Virus record (IMG/VR): IMGVR_UViG_3300048091_000220
Location: 1 to 20,300 of that record
Reading direction: 5' to 3' (one strand)
Source of the DNA: a virus
Length of the DNA stretch: 20,300 bases
Below the pieces are notes generated by a model. It was given only the letters and a program-made list of their open reading frames with translations, was not told where the DNA came from and did no database searches. Shown here in pieces: positions 15,022 to 20,300 of the stretch; position 1 is the first letter of the stretch, and each line of letters opens with the position of its first letter. Made by a program: the position numbers and the translations under genes.

Positions 15022-15201
15022 TCAGGCCACTTGGCTCTTTCTCGTCTCGAGATCCACAGGGACCGAAAGAAACCATTCCCGCAAGCTAGCATCCCAAGAA
15101 GCAAGCCCCAATTCCACGGCGTCGGCTATTGCTTCCTCGATACTGTCACGCCACCCCGAACGCGGGCGCCCGAATATGGTGATCCGATATCCATTCGGCA
15201 C
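15022..15201 (-). CDS. Small protein coupled to the YozE-like gene, unknown function
   Basis: This 59-residue frame starts at GTG 15201, two bases after the stop of the YozE-like gene, and ends at 15022. The product begins MPNGYRITIFGRPRSGWRDS and continues IEEAIADAVELGLASWDASL, then REWFLSVPVDLE. It reads like a compact alpha/beta protein: a strand, then a helix that carries acidic residues at regular spacing, then a Trp-Phe stretch. The short gap suggests translational coupling, which would explain the lack of a clear ribosome site. No family was recognised; gene-like composition and coupling are the evidence. Confidence 0.6.
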   Translation of the reverse strand: MPNGYRITIFGRPRSGWRDSIEEAIADAVELGLASWDASLREWFLSVPVDLETRKSQVA

Positions 15202-15203
15202 GA

Positions 15204-15422
15204 TCAGTAGCTCGACCAGTCGAGTTCGGCGTCGTCGACCGCTTCGAACATCTCAGGATCCGCGCCGGTGTCGCCCAACCGCTTTCGGACGGCATCAGGG
15301 CCGCCGTGCTTCGGGAAGCCTCGGTCAGCCTTGGCGATGGTGGCAAGCTGCCCGATGAAGCCGCCCTTCTCCGTCTGTTGGATCAGCCAGGTGCCGAAGC
15401 AAGGGCGCGTATCGATGTCCAT
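15204..15422 (-). CDS. YozE SAM-like domain protein
   Basis: ATG 15422 is preferred to GTG 15425 because AAGGAG lies seven bases upstream. The product is 72 residues. FGTWLIQQTEKGGFIGQLAT followed by IAKADRGFPKHGG and AVRKRLGDTGADPEMFEAVD matches the YozE SAM-like fold (small helical bundle, Trp-Leu start, IG-LA and FP motifs). Members are short, of unknown molecular role, and occur in bacteria and phages. It is followed two bases later by the 15022-15201 gene, so the pair forms a small operon transcribed away from the 15497 gene. The domain call is by motif. Confidence 0.75.
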   Translation of the reverse strand: MDIDTRPCFGTWLIQQTEKGGFIGQLATIAKADRGFPKHGGPDAVRKRLGDTGADPEMFEAVDDAELDWSSY

Positions 15423-15496
15423 CACAATGCTCCTTTTCCGAATCAGCGGAACGGCGCTATAGCATGTTCCCCATTCGTTCTCATATGGAGTTTGTC

Positions 15497-15643
15497 ATGG
15501 ACCGCACCGTCACCCTGCCGATCGACCTAGCCGAGCGGCTTATAGCAGTCGCAGCGCGGGTTCAGGGCGTGAACGACACGCCCACACTGATGATGTTCGC
15601 GGAAGCGAGAAAGCTCATCGAGGACGAGAGGCGAAAGTCATGA
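15497..15643 (+). CDS. Small helical protein, unknown
   Basis: This 48-residue frame has ATG 15497 and ribosome site GGAG six bases upstream. The product is MDRTVTLPIDLAERLIAVAA followed by RVQGVNDTPTLMMFAEARKL and ends IEDERRKS. A beta strand followed by helices, as in very small ribbon-helix-helix-like proteins (start RTVTLPIDLAERL), is possible but unproven. Its stop overlaps the ATG of the next gene by four bases (ATGA at 15640-15643). That overlap, the ribosome site and the sensible composition make it a real gene despite its size. Confidence 0.6.
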   Translation: MDRTVTLPIDLAERLIAVAARVQGVNDTPTLMMFAEARKLIEDERRKS

Positions 15644-15839
15644 CCTGCCGCATCTGCACCGCAAACGACGAGGAAGCGCTAATCGCGCAGATGGCCGAGG
15701 CCATGTGGCTCACGCAAGAGACGCGCGATCCGGATAACGAGTGGAGGCCGTGGGACCATGCCGGGCCTACTGGCAGCGGGTCATGCTGGATTACGCGCGG
15801 GCGTCGCTTAAGGTGCTGCGCCGGGACTTCGCTGCATAG
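15640..15839 (+). pseudogene. Small phage protein, frameshifted
   Basis: ATG 15640 overlaps the stop of the previous gene. The frame reads MTCRICTANDEEALIAQMAE and then AMWLTQETRDPDNEWRPWDH and AGP; after that it becomes nonsense and runs to 16125. In the -1 frame from 15768 the sense sequence continues YWQRVMLDYARASLKVLRRD to FAA and TAG 15837-15839. One base is missing where CCTTAC would be expected (now CCTAC). The restored protein is about 66 residues, an acidic helical protein with a W-x(n)-AGPYWQRVMLDYARA pattern familiar from small phage proteins. The function is unknown. Confidence 0.65.
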
Positions 15840-15999
15840 CCACCAGGCACGCGGCACGGGCTTGGAGGCCCTCAACCTCGCGCACGAGGCGGCGCCAGCG
15901 TTTCAGACGCCGCGGATCAGCCATAGCCCAATTCGCCCACATCTCATCCGCCCGACGTCCCTTGCGCTCAGCCAGCGCGAGCAGGGTTTCTCTGGTCAT
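15808..15999 (-). CDS. Small basic helical protein, last gene of the minus-strand operon
   Basis: The product is 63 residues from ATG 15999, which overlaps the stop of the upstream gene by four bases (ATGA). The sequence begins MTRETLLALAERKGRRADEM and continues with WANWAMADPRRLKRWRRLVR, EVEGLQARAACLVAMQR and SPGAAP. It is strongly basic and helical, which could suit nucleic acid contact, but no domain was recognised. It converges with, and overlaps by about 32 bases, the end of the frameshifted 15640 gene on the other strand. Confidence 0.6.
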   Translation of the reverse strand: MTRETLLALAERKGRRADEMWANWAMADPRRLKRWRRLVREVEGLQARAACLVAMQRSPGAAP

Positions 16000-16517
16000 G
16001 ATCCTTCCTTCCAGCGCTTATGGATCTCATTGCAGTCGGGTAGCCGCGTCCACCACAGACGGGCTTCGTCCTCTTCAGCGAATGGCCATTCTGTATCTTG
16101 CGGAGTTCCGACCCATGGGGGCTGACAGATCGGCATGAGGTGCCACAGCACATCCCCATCATCATCGCTCCATTGATCGAGCGTCCGCGGTACGTGTAGG
16201 CGATCGATAACCCCGCAGTGGGCGCGCAGGCTCTCCATCCGGTTCGCCGTAGCCGTCATGAAATGGCTGTATTCGGGATCCAGGTTGTCGCGCGCTTGCA
16301 TCCGAAGCTGGCCGACGAAAGTCTCGGTAGGCCATTTATCGAGCCCGCCGCCGTCTGTCTGGCTTTCAATCTTCTGGAGGCGATCCGCGGCTTTGCGCAG
16401 GCGCTCGATCTCGGCAGCGGCTTCGCACTGCAACTCCATCTGATTACGCTGCGAAAGAAGTCTGGTCGTCCGCAATCTGGCGACAAGATCGCTCTGGGTG
16501 GTCTCAGGCATGGTCAT
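15996..16517 (-). CDS. Phage protein with N-terminal coiled coil, unknown
   Basis: ATG 16517 overlaps the stop of the phosphatase gene (ATGA). The frame is open much further upstream, but that extension is only the antisense shadow of the phosphatase gene. The product is 173 residues. Residues about 8-55 are coiled-coil-like (LVARLRTTRLLSQRNQMELQ and CEAAAEIERLRKAADRLQK). A Trp-rich C-terminus follows (WHLMPICQPPWVG, EARLWWTRLPDCNEIHKRW). No enzyme motif is seen. Its tight coupling to the phosphatase and ASCH genes implies a shared task or shared timing, but the job cannot be named. Confidence 0.65.
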   Translation of the reverse strand: MTMPETTQSDLVARLRTTRLLSQRNQMELQCEAAAEIERLRKAADRLQKIESQTDGGGLDKWPTETFVGQLRMQARDNLDPEYSHFMTATANRMESLRAHCGVIDRLHVPRTLDQWSDDDGDVLWHLMPICQPPWVGTPQDTEWPFAEEDEARLWWTRLPDCNEIHKRWKEGS

Positions 16518-17146
16518 AGAACCTCCAGCACAGTGATGCGGCCCGTCGCGAAGCACCCGGTATCGATCCAGCTCATGTTCGCGGAATGGAGCGGCGCGGC
16601 GGTGGGCGTGTGACCGAAATAGACATGATCGACGTTCCGGATCGGCGCGAGAAGGCCGCCGCGTTTGGCCGTGGCCACGCGCTCCCTTGCCCACATCGCA
16701 TAGTCCTGAACTTGCTGCGTCGGCAGCATCGCCATGAACTCGTCCCAATCCGTGCCTACCATGTCCGCATGGACGAGGCCGATCTTCCGGCCTATCGGGC
16801 TGATGACGGTCATTGCGACCGGCAGTTCTTCCGCCATCGCTGCGAACTCGTCTCGCTCGGTCTGATCGAGAAGGCCGAACCAACCGCCACCATTGATGAC
16901 GTGCATGTCCGCGTTGCCCCGCGCGCTCTCGATCATCATTTCCTCGTGGTTGCCCCGGATCGAGAGGAACCACGGCTCATCCAGCAGCCGCATTACCTCC
17001 GCGCTCTTGGGTCCGCGATCGACAAGATCACCGACCGCATGGAGCCGGTCCTTCTCGCGATCGAAGCCAAGCCGGGCAAGCTCCGCCTCCAGCTGGTCGA
17101 GGCAGCCGTGAATGTCGCCCACGACGAACATGCGCCAACCGCTCAT
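16514..17146 (-). CDS. Metallophosphatase, PP2A-like / lambda phosphatase type
   Basis: The product is 210 residues from ATG 17146. The calcineurin-like signature is complete: GDIHG (residues 10-14, Asp11 and His13), GDLVDRG (39-45), GNHE (65-68), then LVHAD and FGHTP further on, carrying the remaining metal-binding histidines. It is the compact form seen in lambda-type phosphatases and bacterial PrpA/PrpB, which remove phosphate from Ser/Thr/Tyr phosphoproteins or small phosphoesters using Mn. The ATGA overlap with both neighbours puts it in the middle of a four-gene operon. Its substrate is unknown. This is one of the most secure calls in the window. Confidence 0.9.
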   Translation of the reverse strand: MSGWRMFVVGDIHGCLDQLEAELARLGFDREKDRLHAVGDLVDRGPKSAEVMRLLDEPWFLSIRGNHEEMMIESARGNADMHVINGGGWFGLLDQTERDEFAAMAEELPVAMTVISPIGRKIGLVHADMVGTDWDEFMAMLPTQQVQDYAMWARERVATAKRGGLLAPIRNVDHVYFGHTPTAAPLHSANMSWIDTGCFATGRITVLEVL

Positions 17147-17449
17147 ACCGCCGCCTCCGAAACATCGATCGCGAAGACGGCGACAGGATCGGCGCCGAAG
17201 TGCTCATGCTGGATGGTCCGCCGGTCGTAGCCGCGCCACACCCGCGTTAGACGGGTCTCGCCCTCCACACCGCCACCCTTCGGATAGCCGCGTCATCACC
17301 ACATGGCGATAGGTCCGACCTTCGAGGCGCTTGGTCCAGAACGGCGTCTGCAAACGAAACTCGTGGAACTTCGTGCCGGCGGCGATCTGATCGAAGTAGA
17401 TGCCTTTGACCGGGATGATGAGGTCTCGGGGTTTGTTGTCAGCAGGCAT
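17143..17449 (-). pseudogene. ASCH-domain protein, frameshifted
   Basis: ATG 17449 has GGAGGG four bases upstream. The frame reads MPADNKPRDLIIPVKGIYFD, QIAAGTKFHEFRLQTPFW and TYRHVVMTR, a typical ASCH start (LIIPVKGIYFDQIAAGTKFHE). The frame then fails near 17288 and stops at 17204. In the neighbouring frame the family sequence continues RGYPKGGGVEGETRLTRVWR, then GYDRRTIQHEHFGADPV and FAIDVSEAAV, ending TGA 17143-17145, which overlaps the phosphatase ATG. Length 307 is not a multiple of three: two bases are missing in a CGCG tract, or one extra base is present. ASCH proteins have an RNA-binding-like pocket; the role is unknown. Confidence 0.75.
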
Positions 17450-17582
17450 TTAACCCTCCGATCTTTGGCGACGATTCGCTCAATTGCTGTGGAAAAGTTT
17501 GGCGCGAACGGCCCGTGAACAGATTGTGCCGCGCACTGTGCGCCCGAGTTCTGCGGGTTCCGCGCTTTTCGCGCGTCCTGCG

Positions 17583-17611
17583 TTGACAAGAAAACCCGGA
17601 AACCTTAGGTG
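17583..17611 (+). promoter_or_regulatory. Possible promoter for the tRNA-Ser gene
   Basis: TTGACA at 17583-17588 is a perfect -35 box; a 17-base spacer leads to TAGGTG at 17606-17611, a poor -10. The start would fall about 10-12 bases before the tRNA at 17631. Spacing is right but the -10 is weak, so this is a suggestion only. Confidence 0.4.
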
Positions 17612-17630
17612 CACGGGCATAGGCCGCTAC

Positions 17631-17722
17631 GGAGACGTGGGTGAGTGGCTGAAACCAGCGGTTTGCTAAACCGTCGTACCCTTAAGGGGGTACCGAGGGT
17701 TCGAATCCCTCCGTCTCCGCCA
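17631..17722 (+). tRNA. tRNA-Ser (anticodon GCU), CCA encoded
   Basis: The acceptor stem GGAGACG (17631-17637) pairs with CGTCTCC (17712-17718), then G73 and an encoded CCA (17720-17722). The anticodon loop TTGCTAA (17663-17669) sits on GCGGT/ACCGT and gives anticodon GCU for AGC/AGT codons. A long variable arm (TACCC...GGGTA region 17677-17693) is the class II serine hallmark. The T arm GAGGG-TTCGAAT-CCCTC (17695-17711) is perfect. tRNA 3' ends are common integration targets, but no second copy of the 3' end is in this window. Confidence 0.95.
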
Positions 17723-17761
17723 CGGCGCCGCAGTTTTCTGCGCTTCGTGGGCCTAAGTTTC

Positions 17762-17839
17762 AGCCCGGGTCCACGATAGGGACCATGATAGACACTTCGC
17801 TTGGAAGAGTTTTTCATGGACTATCGTGGACCTCGGGCT
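17762..17839. repeat. Cluster of 12-mer repeats: two tandem, one inverted
   Basis: GGTCCACGATAG (17768-17779) is followed at once by the near copy GGACCATGATAG (17780-17791; 10 of 12 identical), and its exact reverse complement CTATCGTGGACC lies at 17821-17832. The inversion extends outward as AGCCCG / CGGGCT with one extra base. The cluster begins about 40 bases after the tRNA-Ser 3' end. Possible readings are arm-type binding sites of an integrase, an operator, or a cruciform-forming relic; none is shown. Confidence 0.6.
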
Positions 17840-18350
17840 AGAAATTTTTCCGGGAAATTTGTAGATTTTCATGACGCCGGCGAATGCATTTACGTCGGGT
17901 GCCGTGATTTGTTGAGATCGGTAAAGTCGCGGCGAGCCCCGAGTCGCCTTGGCCGGCGAAGGACTATATCTCAGCGCCTCACCGTTTGCTGATTAGATCG
18001 CTGCTGCTGCTTTAGCGTGATGTCACTCTTCTCGCTCGTCGCGGCCGCGCTAGCCGCCGAGCGATTCCATGGCAACGATATCAACGTGTCCGTTAAGGCT
18101 AAGGTGAAGACCGATACGGCAACGTCGTGGATCGATGTTCGCGATGATCGACCGTTTGCTGGCCCGATCCACTGCCAGCGCTGTGCCATTGTCACGCGAT
18201 CGGCGCGGTAAACAATCCAAGGCCGTGCCTGGCGTTTGGTCAACCCATCCTGCAAGCCAATGCCTATGTCCGCTACAGCGAGCTTGACGACCAGCCGAGA
18301 TTTGCGGGGCCACTTCACGAGCATCACTGGAACAACCAGAGTGGTCGCAA
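17840..18350. other. Stretch without a supported gene
   Basis: Open frames exist on both strands, for example on plus 18017-18211 and on minus 17971-18372. They overlap one another, and none has a convincing ribosome site or family signal. The minus frame begins inside the receptor gene's terminator. An AT-rich patch (17841-17870) follows the 12-mer cluster. This may be degraded chromosomal or element DNA. Confidence 0.4.
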
Positions 18351-18383
18351 GGAAAAGGCGGGGCGCCATCACAGCGCCCCGCC
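18351..18383 (-). terminator. Rho-independent terminator for the TonB receptor gene
   Basis: GGCGGGGCGC (18357-18366) pairs perfectly with GCGCCCCGCC (18374-18383) over a seven-base loop. On the minus strand the stem is followed by TTTTCC (18356-18351). It lies about 50 bases past the receptor stop, as expected for a receptor terminator. Confidence 0.8.
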
Positions 18384-18429
18384 CTTGTTTCGGCTCTTTC
18401 GGAAACGATCCCCTGGCGGTCGTCCGAAC

Positions 18430-19845
18430 TCAGTACTTCAAGCGAATGCTTGCACCGTAGAACTTGTCGTCGATACGGATGTCGTGCGGGAAGGCTGGCG
18501 TATCGAAGTAGCTGTAATACTTGCCGCCGTTCACATTGACGCCATCGAACGTGACGGTGATATTCGGTGTCACGTCATAGCCGATCGAGAAGTCGAGACG
18601 GCCGTTGGACTTCACCTTGTTGAACTGCACCGAGTCTGTCGAGCCGGTCAGCGTACCCGCTCCGAATGCCGTCTCGTTGTAGCCCGAGCGCCAGGTGTAG
18701 ACCACGCGCGCGGTGATGCCGTACTTCTCGTAAAGCGCGCCCGCGGTGTAGCTGTACTTTGAAACGCCGAGCAACTGCTGGCCTTCCAGAAGATCGCCCT
18801 TGGTCGTCACCTTGCTGTCCGCATAAGTGAAGGTACCCATGAGACCGAAGCCGTCGAAGCCTTCGGGCAGGAAATCGAGGAAGAACTGGCCGGCCGCCTC
18901 GATGCCCTTGAGGTTCGAGGAACCAAGGTTGCGCGGCTGGGTGATCTGGTAGGTCTGTCCATCGATCACCTGGATCGTGGTGTCCGGTGCCACGCGATCC
19001 TTGAGCTTGCGGTAGTAGCCCGCCAGCGAGACATAGCTCGAACGGCCGAAGTAGTATTCCGCAGTCACGTCAAAGTTGTGGGACTGCTGCGCCTTGAGAT
19101 CGGGATTGCCGCCGGAACCCGCCAGGATGACGTTCGGGTTGCCGCCCGGCGCTGCCAGCGACAGGCCGGGGTTGAGATCGCCGAACGTCGGCCGCGACAT
19201 CGTCTTGGCATAAGTACCGCGGAACTGAAGTTGGTCGTTCGCCTTGAAGCGGATGCTGGCGTTGGGCAGGACGTAGACGTCCGAGGTGTCGCGGTTGACG
19301 GGTACGAACAGGTCGCTGCCGTCCGTTGCCCCGCCGATCACGCGCGAGGTGCCGTCGATCGTGCGGTTGGTCCGTACTACGCGCAGGCCGACAAGGCCGT
19401 CGATCATCGAGACATCGCCGATATCGAGCTGGTACTTGCCCTGCATATATGCCGCGAAGGTCTTCTCCGCCGCATCGTAGTTACGGGTCGGATCCCAGTC
19501 CGGATCGCCGGCGGGCGCGCCGTAAAGCGCACGCAGGTCATCGGTGTTGTTGAGCAGGTAATCCGCGTTGGGCGTATACCAGTGCGATCCGCCATTGATG
19601 TAGGGGATGGAATCGGGCGAGCGCACCATGAAGTCCGAAGGCAGGCCAACGGAATCGACCAGTGTGCCGCGGTTCGGTCCGGGGAACGAAGGACCGCCTG
19701 CCACGGCCCGGAACGTGCCCTGGCGATCGCTGTAGCGTGCACCGACCTGGACCTGGCGCAGGAAGCTGCTGTCCACGTCGAACGCGGAGTCCAGCTTGAA
19801 GGCATACTGGCGGCTGTTGGACTTGTTGAGGTCCTGGAAAAGCGG
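18430..19845 (-). pseudogene. TonB-dependent outer-membrane receptor, 5'-truncated (beta-barrel part only)
   Basis: The minus-strand frame ends at TGA 18432-18430 after the barrel's closing strand (FYGASIRLKY). Its family likeness starts near LFQDLNKSNSRQYAFKLDSA around 19840. At least 448 residues of barrel are clear, with strands such as GQYQLDIGDVSMIDGLVGLR (approximate), SIRFKANDQLQFRGTYAKTM, SRPTFGDLNPGLS and FDVTAEYYFGRSSYVSLAGY. The plug domain, TonB box and signal peptide are absent. Full receptors have about 900 residues, so roughly half is missing. The nearest in-frame start (19776) is internal. The cut lies within about 20 bases of the regulator's start region, which suggests a deletion. 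A functional receptor cannot be made from this. Confidence 0.85.
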
Positions 19846-19868
19846 GATGACAACACAAGGACGGCTTA

Positions 19869-20300
19869 GTGACAGGCTCCTCCCCCCTCATCGTCGATGA
19901 GCCCGTCGCTCAGCTCGGCCGCAATCTGACATATGGCCTGCTCGACAGCATGGGCCGTGCCATCGTTACCGGGCAATTCGATAACAAGGTTTTTCCCACC
20001 GAAGCCGAGCTTGCCAAGCAGCAAGGCGTCAGTCGCTCGGTAACGCGCGAGGCGGTCAAGATGCTGACCGCCAAGGGACTGGTCAGTGCCCGCCCGCGCC
20101 AGGGTACCATCGTGCAGCCGACGTCGTCCTGGAACCTGTTCGATACCGATGTCCTGCGCTGGATGCTCGAACGCCAGCTTTCGGTCGAATTGCTGCGCCA
20201 GTTCAATGAGTTGCGTGTCGCGGTAGAGCCTGAGGGTGCCGCTCTGGCGGCGCAAGTCGCGGGAGAGGAAGACATTTCGCGGATCAGAGCGGGTCTTCTG
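19869..20300 (+). CDS. GntR-family regulator, FadR/FCD type (3' end off window)
   Basis: GTG 19869, with AAGGA seven bases upstream, opens a frame that runs past the window edge (144 codons seen). The winged helix-turn-helix spans about residues 28-84: FPTEAELAKQQGVSRSVTRE, AVKMLTAKGLVSARPRQGT and IVQP. The FCD effector domain begins with LLRQFNELRVAVEPEGAALA. FadR-type members bind DNA as dimers and are released by small organic acids or sugars. It is divergent from the truncated receptor gene, so it may once have controlled the receptor or a neighbouring sugar/acid catabolic operon. Since the truncation ends so near, its original promoter may also have been altered. The effector is unknown. 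Confidence 0.85.
   Translation, partial: MTGSSPLIVDEPVAQLGRNLTYGLLDSMGRAIVTGQFDNKVFPTEAELAKQQGVSRSVTREAVKMLTAKGLVSARPRQGTIVQPTSSWNLFDTDVLRWMLERQLSVELLRQFNELRVAVEPEGAALAAQVAGEEDISRIRAGLL

Noticed and set aside
17971-18372. 133-residue minus-strand frame with a signal-like start
   Set aside because: It starts within the receptor's terminator hairpin, lacks a ribosome site and family likeness, and overlaps equally weak plus-strand frames.
19078-19869. 263-residue plus-strand frame
   Set aside because: Antisense to the TonB receptor barrel, which has clear family sequence in its own frame.

Overview
The window looks like the late (tail, host-recognition and lysis) end of an integrated siphophage in the chromosome of a GC-rich alphaproteobacterium. 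Sphingomonadales is the best guess, inferred from the TonB-dependent receptor next to a FadR-type GntR regulator and from the overall style of the proteins; no marker gene proves it.

Layout. 1-379: tail assembly chaperone pair with a -1 slippery A7 run that would give a lambda G/GT-like frameshift product. 398-1194: two minus-strand envelope-type cargo genes (a lipoprotein and a two-TM protein) placed between the chaperones and the tape measure gene. 1235-5806: tape measure gene (broken by a frameshift), two tail-tip genes and an NlpC/P60-like (lambda K-position) gene. 5803-9705: a very long J-like central fibre / host-specificity protein. 9705-11623: small tail-appendage and unassigned virion-region genes. 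11628-13193: lysis cassette in the order lysozyme-like muramidase, holin, Rz-like spanin, embedded Rz1-like lipoprotein. 13194-14097: decayed DNA with a possible terminator, an IS21-family istA scrap and a second fragment of the Rz1 3' end. 14104-17449: small accessory genes on both strands, including a YozE-like gene with a short coupled partner, and a minus-strand operon with ATGA overlaps (ASCH-domain protein, PP2A-like phosphatase, two unknowns). 17631-17722: tRNA-Ser(GCU) with CCA encoded, followed by a cluster of 12-mer repeats. 17840-18350: no convincing gene. 18430-20300: a 5'-truncated TonB receptor gene and, divergently, the start of a GntR/FadR regulator that runs off the window.

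The tail genes mostly overlap by ATGA or TGATG, as in a co-translated late operon, so the G/GT, H, K, J and lysis products would be made together. Several genes carry a one- or two-base shift (tape measure, 9705, 15640, ASCH, istA, the Rz1 copy). This points either to a decaying prophage or to uncorrected indels in the assembly. No integrase, repressor, capsid or terminase gene is in the window. The att sites cannot be set from this sequence, although the tRNA-Ser is an obvious candidate.
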